From assembly GCF_947623445.1 (NCBI RefSeq), contig NC_135244.1:24366860-24430859 (forward strand): 64,000 nucleotides of DNA, read 5' to 3'. Shown here piece by piece: positions 1-18,800 of the stretch. The stretch's first letter is position 1, and each line of letters begins with the position of its first letter. The stretch is from Clavelina lepadiformis (taxonomy: Eukaryota; Chordata; Ascidiacea; Aplousobranchia; Clavelinidae). The notes below the pieces were generated by a model, which made no database searches, was not told the DNA's origin, and saw only the letters and a list, made by a program, of their open reading frames with translations. Position numbers and translations under genes: made by a program.

Positions 1-743
1 AATTCAACAATGGTTGCATAAGGATGACAACTGTAAATACTGATCTATATTGATTTCTTTAAACAATTTCATTTAGACAAAACATTAGCACAGCAACAGC
101 ATAAAGACGTCCATGTTGTTATAGGGTTGATCTCAGTAGAATGAATGCATTGAACAGCTGTGCATAACTCACGCAAGATACTTATGTCATGATGACTTTA
201 AACGGAAAACAGAAAGTTATCGGTACGCAATGTTATCTATCATTGACGTCAAGTCGTAAAACAGACGTCTCAAAATAAGAATTCTATTCGATTTGTATAT
301 TATAATATCCTTTTTATTATCACAATGTCATAAAGCATCCCTGTCAGTTCTTATCCTGATCTCGACGGTGCCTTCTTCCAGAAGTAGTTAAACGCTTTTT
401 TGCACAGTTTCGAAGAAACAAGTTGATGCGCAAAATGGTCGTGGCCGAATGAATTATTTGGAACGATCGAGTCAACATAATTGACCTAAACGATTCTTTT
501 GCCACCACCATAATGCGGCACATGGAATTTATTTGTAATTTTGCCGGTGAATCAGGAAGAAAATTCAGCAATATCTTGATTAAATCGCGCAAAAGTAAAA
601 TAATGGCGACCAGTTTATGGCATCGATCGTCATCTCACGCTTATAGCGACGCAAAATATATCTCGATCTTAAATCAACAGTAAAGGAGAGACCACACGGA
701 ACCATTTTGCGATTAAAAACAACCGGCACACAAAAAAATCACG
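1..743. other. Gene-free left edge, downstream of PNKP
   Basis: No coding exon is recognised here. The open frame on the minus strand at 344-592 has no familiar motif and no convincing splice signals. The stretch lies 3' of the PNKP stop codon and should hold that gene's 3' untranslated region and terminator. Confidence 0.5.
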
Positions 744-3700
744 TTAATCTGTATATTTTCGATACATTTTGCTCAAATCATCGTTTTCAAAATGAGGAAC
801 AAAATTAATTTTCACGATTTCATCAAAACCCTCTTTTAATTTTGGTTCGACAAATTTCTTCCTGTAGGAATAGAGAATCATTTTTGGAACGACATCATGC
901 GGCGAACCCGACAATTCACGGAACCTGAGTACAGAGAAGTCTTTGAACAAACTCATTCCTTGACTTATACAGTTGATTACTGACCTGTTGTTATGCATGG
1001 CGTGGTCCAGGGTGGCCTGCATGACGAAGCATCTACACTGGCAGCCACGAGACTTGGCACAAGAGATGTATCTGCAAGTCCGGCAACAATCAATCAACCA
1101 CTTATCACTTTGAACTGAGCATTACGCTGCGCACAAACAATCGCTATGACGTCACCTCTGTCTCGACTCGAGGTCGGGATTGGTGTTGTCAATGACAACG
1201 CTCTTCCCGCCAGCCAATGAGGAGTTGCAGAGGGAGACGCATTTCTGCCAGGTCTTCAGTTTATCCTGCGCAAAGCAATGGAGTAAAATCAAGTTATTTG
1301 AGGCAACCGACTGCGCCACGAACCCTATTGATGTGGATGTAGCCAGATGGCAGCAGATGCCTCGCCACGAAAGTTGACTTGCCAGCTGCAATAAGAAATT
1401 GCATTGTGGGAAGGGACGCAAAGACTTAGAATATTATATTTATCGATGACAACTTGTACGTGTATAATGTGAAGGGAAGATTCTTACAAGCAGGATATCC
1501 GACAAGAATGACGACTTCCTGTTTTTCGCTTGTGACGTCAGCGCCATCAGTGGGGGGTTGGTCGACCAACGATCTCTGCAAAGTTGAAACAAGAATCCAG
1601 TGAAGAATACTAGAAGTTCTAGAACTCCACACCAGCATGTACCCGAAGGTCATGACCCCGAATATCGCAAGGCAACTTACGGGGTCAAAGGTCGGCATTT
1701 CAAACTTTGCTGCTCTGTGTCCGAGGAAGAACTCCTCGGGGGTGAAGAAAGTCACGTCCAGGTTAATCGCGAACAACCTATGGCGTCATAATCCCAAACA
1801 AACGATCATCACAGAGATGAGCATAGACCTTGTACCTGTCACTGCAGCTGAAGTCTTTCTTCTTCCCCGGTGCCCAACCCTTCTCCCTCCCCGCTGCGTC
1901 ACCCACGTAAACAAAACTCGGCTTATCGATGGGGATTCCCCCGTTCCCGGACTCGTCAAGCCACTTCCAAGTGCCGGTGTTTGGTTTTCTGTAAAATCCC
2001 CGATCAGTTATGGCGAGAACCTAGGAAGCAAAATCATTACAACGTTAACATGTGTATAATGTTTCTATGGATGAATAATAATTAGGAATTGATCCGACAC
2101 CTGGAATGGAAGGAATAGAAACTTGACCAAATTCTCAACTTTTGTCTTGAAATCTTCTTTCTTCACTTTTCCTTTCCCGATGCCCATTTGGTTGGTAATA
2201 ATCACTAGTTTATGACCTAATAAGCATAAGGGCTTAACTAACCATGGAGCACAACGTGTTGTAATGTATAATGACATATCATAACTCATATTTCAAATTA
2301 GTGGATATCACTCATAGGTGGGCAGTACCGTGGTACTATAGCTACCGAATTACTACACCGCGGTACTTTTTCAGTACCGATACCGGTACCGTCCGTACTT
2401 TTAAAAAAGCACCGAATCTCTGCACCAAATTACTTTTTTCAAGAAATTTCAGTCGGTCCCAGTACTCGGTACTTTCCACGAGATTATTTCAAAATTTTAG
2501 CAAGTTTGTTTTCAAAAATCCATGTTAATTAATCTTTGATACTAATTTCAGCATTTGTTGATCTTTTTTAATCTAGAAATATCAAGTAAATTTTCAAGCG
2601 CTTAACGTCACATATGTTTTGACCTGGAGTAATCTTTACCAAGGGCACAATAGCGACAAACACTGCATTCGCAGCAGCATCGTTTACCGACAAAGTACTG
2701 AACTACTTTTTTGAAAAATTACCGAATACCGGAACCGTCGGTACATTTTTGCCAAGTACTGAAGGTTCTTCCCAAGTACCCACTGCCCACCTCTGATATC
2801 AGTTTAACTGCTGCCAACCTTGCTCTGACAACTCTTTAAGCTTCTTTGGGATTTCAGGGAAAAGTATTTTCCAGTCATTGATGTCTGCGGCAAACGTTCG
2901 ACCTGTCGTACAAAATGAGGCCTCAGAGAGCTTACTTCAATGGTTTTCAGGAAATAGAAGTCAAACCTGACTTGGTTGTTATCAACGTTCCATCCATGTC
3001 AAATGCGACGATCTTCGACGAATGAACCAAACCGTCCGACTCAAAAACGAGCAGATTTTTATCGGCTTCGTACCACCCAGGGTCTCTCGAGGTCACCTCT
3101 TGCAGGGACGAGGATGCTGAGCTGATGCTCGATTGTTTGCTCCTCGAAACTGAACCAGCAATTTTGAAATATTGGTTTATGAAAGCATAGATCAGCAGAA
3201 AATATTAAAATTGCCGACAACATCCACGATAAGTGCAAGTTTAAAATAATTCACGGCATATTGTCACCTCCCAGATAGTTCTGCGAGTTTTGCAACTTCT
3301 CGAGCTTCGTTTTGACCAGCTTTTCATTCTCAGAATCTGAGGGAAATATTTTGTCCCGGTAATTCTTAAGCATTTGCTGGTCAATAATCATATACAATCT
3401 GTATTGAATGATGTCATACGAGATAATCATTGTGATACAAATACTCTGCATAGTGAGGTCATGATGATGTCACTACCTTCATCTTCTTCGTCTTTTTTGC
3501 TTTTCTTTGACAGATTTTCGTCCGATGAAAAATAATCGCTGATTGTTCTCTTGTTGCTCAATTTCCTGCTATCTGCTCCTGAAAGAATATTGTCTCGACA
3601 ATAAGTCAAAAAATAGAAAACTCACCATTTTCTCAGCACCAATTATAAGATGATTTCAACAAAACTCAAACTTTTTAGTTTCAAGACTTGGACGAGTAAA

Positions 3701-4110
3701 ACCTCTGAAGAGCAAATGATGAGGAAAATCTTTTTCGACAAAATAAAGCGTCTGTCCCTCCTCGAGCGTCTCTTCGGAACCTTTCGACACATCGACATCT
3801 TCAACTCGAGCAGGGTTGGGACCGAGTTGCTTCACAAAAACCTTCCTTGCGTTATAATCCGCCGCCAACTCAAGTTGTTTCCTAAATCAACAGATTTCTT
3901 AAGAAAATTTTCCACGCATCCAGAAATGAACCAGTTTGGTAGTTGGTTAATAAAAATAGAAGTAATGCATGGCAAGCATCATCACCTGGAACAACGTTTG
4001 TCTTGAATTTTTGTTTCTTTAGATCTTCCTACGACAACAGCAACTCCATCCGGCAGAAGAATGTCTTCATGGGAGTTATTTAAGCATTTCAAAAAGATTT
4101 TGAAGGACAT
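744..4110 (-). CDS. PNKP: Bifunctional polynucleotide phosphatase/kinase (PNKP), multi-exon
   Basis: PNKP removes 3'-phosphates and adds 5'-phosphates at broken DNA ends in base-excision, single-strand-break and end-joining repair in the nucleus and mitochondria. The exons give, in order, an N-terminal FHA domain ([12 protein letters not shown], then KQLGPNP after an intron), an acidic/lysine linker, and a HAD phosphatase with catalytic FDMDGTL and [10 protein letters not shown]. The phosphatase ends with [10 protein letters not shown] and [13 protein letters not shown], followed by [10 protein letters not shown]. The kinase has Walker A GYPASGKST (split by an intron) and VIDNTNPD; the C-terminus is [13 protein letters not shown]. 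The start ATG at 4108-4110 lies just before the first FHA strand, exon 1 is 3986-4110, and the next exon begins at 3881 in phase. All domains and catalytic motifs are present, so the gene looks intact and of normal family length. A hAT MITE sits in the intron between the WKILFPEIP and ITNQMGIG exons. Confidence 0.93.
2313..2795. mobile_element. Non-autonomous hAT MITE in a PNKP intron
   Basis: The element is 483 bp with imperfect terminal inverted repeats: CATAGGTGGGCAGT at the left, and CAGAGGTGGGCAGT when the right end is read in reverse. It is flanked by an 8-bp target-site duplication, ATATCACT at 2305-2312 and ATATCAGT at 2796-2803 (7 of 8 match). Eight-base duplications and a CA-GGTGG end are typical of the hAT superfamily. 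There is no transposase. The interior is rich in GGTAC/GTACC words. A sibling copy lies at 43948-44499. Confidence 0.88.
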
Positions 4111-7100
4111 GAGGCAACACACAGACCTGTACCTACTTAGGATAGATGCTATCTTATTGTTAAAGAGACACTTTTAAACTGTCGATATTTTGCAAAAAAT
4201 CATATTTTAAGCTGTTTCAAGGTTTTAAAATCAACCAATCAAAGCACAACCTGAAGTTATGTTCTGATCTAAATTTATTCACCCAGTAACCCATTGTATG
4301 ACCTTTACTATGATTCTATTTTGTTGATGAATACATTGCTGATCGTATCATTGCTGGTATTGGACCGATTGCTTTTAAATTAAAAAAACATTAAAGTTTT
4401 GACTTTTTATTTCAGCAGAAGGCGAATATCACTTGTTTAATGAAGAGAGACCTGGCTAGTTCAAAACTGATAATTTCTTAAATCTAAATAAATTGCAAAA
4501 TAATATTTTTATTTGTACAAAATCATTCTTTTGTGTTCTTAAACATTTTGAAGAAACAGTACTAGGCACCAGTATTTTACAATATGATTCATTTGGATTT
4601 CAAGACGCCAAGCAAATGTTTTGAAGTTGGTAGAAAGCATTTGAGCCAATGTTCTGAGAACGTACCAAAATGTTTGTGTTCTATCACTGCAACGTAGGCA
4701 TAGTGATACTATAAACTAAACAAAGTAGATATATAAACTACATCATAATCAAGGCATACAAAACCGCATTAGGACACACTAATCAGTGAACCAAATAAAG
4801 CCAAATTAACGATATTAAAAATACACCCAACTAAGAGAAAAGGTTTGAACAAGGAGTGTCAAATATTGCGATAGGAGAAAAGTAATTTAAAACAATTGTA
4901 TACTTTTCAATAAAAGATAAAGTTTTATAGAATAAGTGTAGGCCTATTATATATAGATAGAGTTACTAAATTCAGCTTTGTGCGAATAATTCCATGTGAA
5001 ATTAACGTTTACATGAGATGCAACAAACTTGATGTACTGAATAGCTGTAAAATATTGGTCTTGGTTTTAATCATAAATTTGATGAATATGTTTTTCTCAT
5101 GTGTTACCGTTAATTCTTCACCGTAATGGCCAATATGAGAAACGAAAAGTATTAAGCTAATCCTTACAGCGCCAAAAAATCGAAACATGCCTGCAAGCAC
5201 ATGACATAGGTTGTAGGTATTTCACATCTTTGTTTCACTTTCACAAAACTTGAAGAAAATAAAAGATCTGTTGACTTTGCTTGCCCAAAACTATAGCTAC
5301 AAAGTCTACAGAACTAGAACTTTAGTTAAATTATAGACCAAGTTCAATTTACTGGGAATGAATTGATTTGTTTGCTATTTGAAATGGCAATGCGGTTGGA
5401 CCATCGCCAAATGACTCGCAATTTGATTTAGGTTCATCGCTTGTAATCAATTGGTTGTCCATTTTATTGACTCATTGCACCTCGGCACGATTTCCTTCAT
5501 AAACAATCGTAACCTACTGCTTTGCTTTTATCTCTTATTGTTGTCACGTTTTGTTGTTTGGAAGTCAATTTCGCTCTAAATCTGCTCTATAGAAAGACAA
5601 ATGTCACGTCGTAAACTCAGTGTTACAAGTTAAATCATTTTTTTATAATAATGGGTCTACCTGATTTAATTGTTGTAAACGCTACTGCATTGTATTCGGA
5701 TTTTGAAAGCATCTCTTTGTAAGCCTAAATTGTAAACGGAAACACTGGTTTCGTCAGTTATTATTTTTAAGAGCCGTCAATCATACGACGGCGGACAGCG
5801 AAGAATGAAGACGATTGCAGAGCGTAGACGGGACGGCATTGACTAGCAAGCTGCAAAATTCTTAACAACAGTCTATCAGTAGCAGGAAGGGTTTAGGTTT
5901 AGGTTTAGGTTTAGGTCTAGGCTAAGATAAGTTTATTAAGTTGTCGTGTATAGAGCTTGGGCAAGACAATATATAAAAACAAAACAAACAAAAATGTGTG
6001 GCAATCGCCATCTGAACTTGCGCATTGGCTATGGCTATAGCCTAACTCAGTACCCGGGAGACCGGGCTCTAGCGATGAAAAAACATCATCGAGATTAAGT
6101 CGTGCAAAGATTTTTCCCATTCCGAAAATAAAGATTCTTACGATAGTAGGCTACCATGCCAAATAAGTTAGACTAGCTATAGCCTATACTGTATACAGTT
6201 ATAAGGCCTATATCTCAGTTCGTCATAAACTAAGTCATATTTATAAATGTTGTTCCAATAAAATGAAAATAAAGTTATTACTGGAAGGGCAATAGAAGTA
6301 AAATTAAATGATATTTTTATATGTTAGTACAACATCACACTACTCCGTCTCAGTTTTTCAATTAATCATGTTTTAAAAGTTTCGTTATTTATATCTTTAA
6401 ATTGTGCAGTAGTTGATCAACTGAGTGACAGTTCATTTAAGTGAAACATTGCGAAGTACTGTTCAAACTACAGTAATGAGTTAGGGTGAGGGTTATGGTT
6501 AGATTTAATTATGTCACTCGAATGAATAATTTATGTCATAACTATGTCAGTCAAATACTGTCACTCAAATGAACTGGTACTCAGATGATGTACACCCTTA
6601 AATTTTTTATATATTGCAACCTATATGTCTTGTTTTTCTCCAAAATGTTGTTATTTATATACTTAATTTGGCAATGTTTGCTGTTCTATTGTTCGAGTCT
6701 TAACCTCGGCCGGGTAGGACAGTTTTGTTAACTGGTGAGAATCCATCGCGCACTCAGCTAACTTTCCAATCTGGAAGCTTGGCTATGTTGATAGCCTAGT
6801 TAGTTTGTGTATGACTTTTTTGTTATGTCAGATGTGGACTGTGTAGTTTGATTAATTGTTTGTTTTATGTAATCGGTTTTTTATTTGATAAATTACTTAC
6901 AGGCATATGATATCATAGAATGATGGCAGTAGACTAAGATGGTTCCAAGATATTTCATCGCTTGACGCCGTGCGAGTATTTTTGATTTTGGTGCATTGTT
7001 TGCAAGTGCCATGCCGACCACATTTTGTATTGGGCATTCAGGAATGGCTGCCCACTGAGCACTCTCTGTGTTTTTAATGACCTGCCTTGACCTTCATTCC

Positions 7101-7982
7101 ACAACGAGGTTGTCCATGCAGCCGATGTCTGGATAATGCCATTTTTTAAGGCTTAATTTGTGCCAGACCATGCTATGCTAATGAGATTGCATTAAGAGAT
7201 GTATTTACAGAAAACGACTTGTAATTGTGTCTGTAGAGTGAATCCGGCAACGGTGATCAAAAAAGTAGAATTTGTATGAAACAATTTGCCCAAAAACTTG
7301 TCTAATTGTGTCTGTTGGCAGATTTAGCTTAGTTTTCCAGATTTGGCATCCATTTTTTTGGGGGACTCCAGAGCCAGGATGCCCAGGAGAATCTACTCAG
7401 AAAAATAATAAAAGGGTATTCCTGGGTATACATTTATAATCACAGTCTTTATTCTTGTAGTGAGGAAAGTCTTTTCACGACTCGTGGTGACTCATCACTA
7501 CTTAAGCCCTGTCTGCCGAACTTGCCAATGTGCGACTTTCAGAGGATGCACATTTTTTATTTGTTTTCTATATTTTATATTGATCTTAAAAAAGAAGAAA
7601 AGATTTTTAAATTTTTCAAGGAACTTCCATTAATACATGAAGTGGCAAAAATGCTAATATCTGACTTTTAGACCGAACCAGTATTTCAAATTTGCTTTTG
7701 ACTTTCCCACAATCGAGTCTAGTCTTGTTGTATGCTGGAAAGTGCATTAACGCACACATGCACGCATTAATGTTCATTTATAACAAATAAACAAAGCAAA
7801 GATTTGAAGATTCAGTCCACGTCATCTTGCCCAAATTTCTGTGTGCATGATATCTCGACAAAAACCACCACTCTTTATCCTGGTATGAAATGATCAGCAA
7901 CGAAAGTTTCACTGAATATCTTCTATAAATTTAGAGCGTGTAGGTCGTGTAAGATAATTTAAATTGTTGATTCCACACTGAA
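4111..7982. other. Gene-poor spacer between PNKP and CNNM
   Basis: About 3.9 kb of AT-rich DNA upstream of both PNKP (minus) and CNNM (plus), so both promoters should lie inside it. I see no exon with a recognisable protein. The only ordered feature is a short TTTAGG hexamer tract near 5889-5922. Minus-strand open frames at 5009-5200 and 5917-6120 show nothing familiar. Confidence 0.55.
5889..5922. repeat. Short TTTAGG tandem tract
   Basis: Four perfect copies of the hexamer TTTAGG are followed by variant units (TCTAGG, then CTAAG). The word resembles telomeric repeats such as TTAGGG but differs from the standard animal unit. It may be an ordinary microsatellite. Confidence 0.7.
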
Positions 7983-13258
<5,276 letters not shown>

Positions 13259-13974
13259 TCCAATCAATCATTCGTAATTGACAAAAGCAGCGTTTCCATC
13301 CCATTTAACGTATTTCATATTTAACGTTTCGATTATTTAACTAACAATTCACTTTGATTGTTTTTTCCTGATGAATTTAATATTTTTTGGTCGTTTAAAC
13401 TATTATTTCTTTTCCTTGAGCTCTTGTATTGTCTAAATCATTTTATCGAGTCTTTATGATTTCTATGTAGTGGTCAGAGTTTTGCGCGGAGAATGTGGTG
13501 AAAGCTTTTCTTCAGGGGAATGTTTGTTTTGTTTCGATGACTTCAGTTTATGCATTTAAGCGCTTACCTCCACGACTGACATCGCATACGCACCAGCCAC
13601 TTGCTCAACTATCTGTGGGTGACTAAGGTGTCGCACTTTTCATGAAACTCAACATATCGCTCCTTGCCGTGCATTCATGCTCCACCACACGCAGTGCATG
13701 GTTGCTCTGAGATTTCTCATTGATTTCTTCATGTTTTGCTAATTTTGTACAGAATTGATGTTTCATTAAAAATATCTGTCAACTGCAGATTGAAGTGAAC
13801 TTGCCAGATATATTTGCTCCAATTTTTCTCCCAATCGTTAATTCCAGCAGAAGTTTCTGGATCTGATTGTGTCAAGAGCAAGAGTTTTTCAAACACTTGC
13901 ACAGAATAATCTTTAACAACTTTGTTGATCTTAGTGCCTTGAAGTTTGAGCCGAGAAAGCTTCAATATTTGCAG

Positions 13975-14681
13975 TCTTTAGCCTCAACGCGTTTGCTGCA
14001 TAAACTCAATGGAGCGTTTTAGAGCTCTGTGGTTGTCAGGTTGCTCAATACACCAGATTACAACAACAGCAGTTTTGAGGAGGATGAAAATGTGTGTTGT
14101 ATTTTAGAAGGTCTGTTGACATCCAGTAATTTCCTTGCAACAAATTTCCCCATCTGAGATTGCTTTGTATGAAATGGGTGTTCGACTCCTCCGTGTGGGA
14201 AACATCGCTTCTTTTCGTTCTTCAAATATTTCTACTTCCAAGCTTGGGAGACTCCCTCCAACTTCGTAGGTTCAAACAAGGTGGTGATGAATTTGATTTC
14301 TATGTTGTGAAATAATTGTTTTGATGTCAATCTGCCATTGATTCTGTCAAGAAGATATTTGAAAATATCGGTTGAGCCATGTGAGTAGGTTTGAACGTTC
14401 AAGACGCAAAGATACAAATTTTTCTGTTTGCAGAGTCGGACGACCCAATGATGATGGTGGTGAAATCTGCTTAATGCCAGGTTACATTGTGATAGCTACG
14501 AATGATGTAAAGTACATTAAGGGGAGATTTCAGTTATCCACCAAAAAATAAAGAGACAACAAGTCCGATGAATTGTCGTTTAGGTGACAAAGGATCAGTA
14601 TTTCAGCGCTATCCGAGCCACAAAGATGGCTGAAGTAGGTGGCTATGACAACCACGCACCGAATGGGACTTCTTTTTAGTG
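13975..14681 (+). pseudogene. Decayed tandem copy of the CNNM 3' half
   Basis: About 0.7 kb past the CNNM stop, several stretches repeat CNNM exons in order. 13975-14110 resembles the exon with AAHRFLLAEVEPFKAL (here SLASTRLLHKLNGAF, then an in-frame stop) and ends ILEG with a donor-like GT. About 14160-14260 weakly resembles the FSYYGVPAL exon. 14434-14520 reads CLMPGYIVIATNDVKYIK against MPDYNLIASSDVKYIK. 14584-14680 reads VTKDQYFSAIRATKMAE against VTKQQYLNAVRATKMAR, then stops. The donor after the KYIK exon is GGGGAG instead of GT. Exon order and acceptors survive, so this was a genomic tandem duplication and not a retrocopy. No membrane or CBS part is visible, so function is unlikely. Confidence 0.75.
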
Positions 14682-15857
14682 ACTCATCTGAGGACAATGA
14701 CATATTCGCGATTCATGTTTGTTGCGTCATAATGACACTGCACAGTATTTTTTCCTTGTTGCGAATCTACCATGAATCCAAACGAAAAGTTTGAACATTT
14801 TTAAGTTAATTGCATATACACATAGTTTACCAGTGAAGAAGAAAAGCATGTTATAACTATGGTCATACTGGACTGATCTACTTCAAGTGTTTCATGAGGT
14901 ACCAACTTCCAGTTTATTGCCAGTTGCCACTTTCAATGTGCTGTATTAGTTGCTTATTATCGTTTTGTTAATATATCAAATGTACAGTATGTGTGTGATT
15001 AAGTGGAAAGTTATAACTTATTGATCCTTGCAGGAAAGAAAGTCTTCTTCAAAGCAGCAAATTTGAACGATAAGTCAATACAGAAAAGACAGTAATGAGA
15101 CATGACAATGCAGACTGCTCCCAAGTTAAAATAATTTCTTTGCTAATGTACGAAGTATGCGCAACCAGACAATTAAAAGTTAAATGGTTGAAGTAACTGA
15201 CTTGTAAATAGTCACAAAAAATCCTCAAGCACCAATGAAAATAGAGACCAATTCACTAAGACTTCTTGCTTTATGCTGCAATTGGGCGATGTAAACTGTT
15301 CCGTTGTTGAGTGGTTTTGGCTTTTATTTGAATCCTGCATCAAAATGTCCTAAAAGTCGAGCCACCAGTAAAGTTTGAAAGCATTGGCCAAAGTTAATCC
15401 AATTCATTTGAAGAGATTTAAGTGAAGTCGAGTCAATTAATCAGTGAAACCACACAAGTCAAAAGTGGAAATACCGAATGTTCAACAAGAAACGTTACAA
15501 ATTTTTAGCTGCACAGAGTGCGTGTTTCAATAAAAACTATCTCATTTTAGAAACAGGTCGCCCCTAGTTTCTTACTCCAAAAATATCCTAAAAATGTATG
15601 TTCGTTCCAAATAGAAAGTATTTGAGGTATTAAGTTGAGCGTTATTTCGCCCTTGAATAACCATTGATCAATGCGTGCAATGGTACTGCTAGGACTGGCA
15701 CCATGTGGTGACATCCATCGTGGTCAAATTGCTGAAGGTGAAGGTTGGATTTGACTGGATTCGCTTTCATGTGTTCTGGGATTATGAAGTTGTGAGAGAC
15801 CGTAAAATCTTTTTGTTCAAGTCTGAAACTTTCGGTTCGCTAATCCACGCTGTCAAC

Positions 15858-18800
15858 ATGCTTCGAATTGGAAGTAAAGCCGCTCTACGCCTAAAGGTAA
15901 GCCGTAGTCAAACAGGCGTGATACATACATTGGTTGCCCCTTTGGTCACGGTATAGTTGCATAAAATAGCCTGCGCTGGTCTGATGTTTGAAGTTTGCTG
16001 AAAGTGAATTATCCTTATGTTATAAATAGTTGCACATAGGCGCCGACTTATAGGGGTTAATGGTGGCCAAACCACCCCATTACTCGTAGTGGACTGGTCT
16101 CCAGAGTTTAGCAAGGGCACATTCAAGCGCGGTTTTTATTTAACCCGGCAGGACACTTGAGGTGCATTAATACGCTCAGATATGCATGGAAATATATTTT
16201 ATATCCATTAAATCAATCGTGAGCACACTTTCTTTGCATTTTGAGATTTTGTAGCAATCAGGATGTAGAGGAAACGGTCTGTACCGTATTTCATGGCAGG
16301 ATTCGCAGAGATCTCAGGTGTGTAGACTTGCTAACTCAAGTTTGCAACGAGTAAACGACTAGCCAAGTGTGCATCTATTCAATCTTTCTCCAATGCCTTT
16401 CTAAGCTAACACGTGCAACTATAACCTAGATTTATCGGGTCTAATATACAAATGCACAACCACAAGATGCCTTTGTATACTAGACCCCAACTTCTCAAAT
16501 TGTGATGTCATCTGGTTGTGCGCTTGTGTAGTAGACCCGATTTATCTAGTTAACATCTTATCAAAAAATCCTATAGGCCAGATTAATTTTCATCAATCTG
16601 TATCGAAATTGGGCCAATTATATGACTAAATAGATGAAGGCAACCTTGCTCATTCATCAAACTTCAATAATTCTAAACATTTTTCACAGTGTTTTGTGTG
16701 ACCTTTTCTCTGTTATGATTAGATCCGAACTTGGTGTCTTGTGCAAAGCGCAGTAGCGATTGCCGACTGGACTCGCTACTTCATAATGTCCAGAGTTATG
16801 AACGACTCACACCTGAAAATAAATAACAGATCTACTAATAAGCTGCATAGATTCTGCGTTTGTGCTCCCTTTTTGAAGTGGCAGCGGTAATCGAGTCACA
16901 ACAATGTTGATAGATTCTATGAAAACTATGTGATAGAATCGAAATAACAAAAGACAATATATTGCTACGCTAGCATATTAGTATGTAGCGTATATATTAT
17001 GTTGAACGCTAAAAAGTATGATCAATTAATGTTTTTTATCCTTTTTATTTATAACGTGATATCGTGTCAACTGACCAAACAAGAAATATGCTCACAGACA
17101 GTATTACTCCAAAAACAATTTTTCACACTAAAGAAATAATCAGGATGATTTTGTTTATTTTTATGTAGAACGCCTCTAGACTGTCGTTCTCGAAAGACGG
17201 ATCTAAAACATTTTCATCAGCATCATCTAGTGGCAGGTGTGTTTTCAGTGGTACTTGTCTGAATGATGTCATAATAGATGGTTCAACGAGAATTGCATAC
17301 TCACATATTTATATTTTTTTCTTTGAAGTTCCTTGAGAACCATCGTAATCACTGGCGGGATAATACTGGCTGGATGTGGTGGCGCTGTTGCATATGCCAA
17401 GTTTGATTCGTCATTTCGGGACTCCGTGCAGAATTCCATCCCTGGAGCAACCTCGATACTTGATGCAGTTTTAGGACCAGCCAAGTAACTTTCTTTGAAC
17501 TTTGTGTCATTTCACTTTATAACTTCCAACATAAAATGTGTTAATGGTCACAATGCTCAAGTAATATTTGTTGGTACAAATGTATAATGTTTTATGGCCT
17601 GAGCCTAATGTATTCTTGTGTTATAATTTATAGATGAAAACAATATTATTTAATTTGTTTGTAAAAATTTTTAATGAGTTGTAAATCGGCCAAAATCAAC
17701 TTTGATCAAAATGGATTTTACTGCAGTTATAATTATTTGGGCAAAAATCTTTTGAGGATGATAAAATATTATGTTGAAGTCACTTGGAGAAGCGACCACT
17801 CAGGTCTGATCCTGCCTCTGTGGACCCATTTGAAAGGCCGCTCCAGAATATAAAAGAGCTGGAGAAAATGCCCATTGTTGAGGAACAAAGAGTAACGATA
17901 GAAGATGTTGAGGAACTTCCTGGATTGAGCGAAGGTCTGATGACTGGGCGGCGAGACTGAGCAAACAATGATCTTTGTTTGTCGATGCTAAAATATCCTC
18001 TTTCAACTCCTCATCTTTGTAGAACTGGAAGCGAAGGAAGAAGTTGTCGTGAGCTCGTTTCCGCTCATGGAAGAGGATGAAAAAGAAACAGTTTCTGTGA
18101 AAGAAGAGAAACCTTCGCTTGTTGATGATAAATCTGTCTCCTTATCTCCATCTGGTGGTGAAAGTATCTTACCAAATAAAGGTAAACACAATTTTATTTT
18201 TTCTTCAAGAATCTATTTTCTATTCAACATCTTCATCCCCACCACCAGAAGTTTGATTGACAGGTTATTTATCTGACAACTTTTCAGTGAATGAAGAGTT
18301 GATGAAGACACCTGCAGACTCATCCCTGAACAACTCTTCAGAGTTATTGGCGCCGGAATCAACCAACCTGGAAGTTGAGTTTACCTCAGAAGATGTAACC
18401 ACGACAACAGAGAGCATAGAAGTGGTGGCGGATGTTGGAGCTTCGGCAAAATCAATCTCGAAGGAGGAGGAGAAGGATTTGAAGGAAGAGGACGCGACAA
18501 AAAACTTCGACATTGTCGGTGAGTTTTCTCTATTCATATAAATAAGCTCATAGATGGTCATCATGATGCAAATGTTGTTGCAGCATCAACTGCCATCCTC
18601 TCTGATCTTCTCAGTGAATGCTCTGTGGCATGTGCGGATGCGATTCTGTCAAGTAACGACGCTGCCACCGCGGTCGCGCATCATTCCTCCCTCCTTCGCA
18701 CCGCTCTTGATGATGTGCAAGGTGCTCATCCGATCTACTGTTCACTCATCCATAATATTTTTATGTGAAATTTCATGAAATGCGTTGCCATAGATATGGT

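Noticed and set aside
5009-5200. Small minus-strand frame with a hydrophobic start
   Set aside because: Short, no cleavage-site context and no family likeness; expected by chance in AT-rich DNA.
15705-15857. Upstream extension of the MIC60 first exon to a Met at 15705
   Set aside because: The Met at 15858 gives a compact mitochondrial presequence like other MIC60 proteins; the extension has no targeting features.
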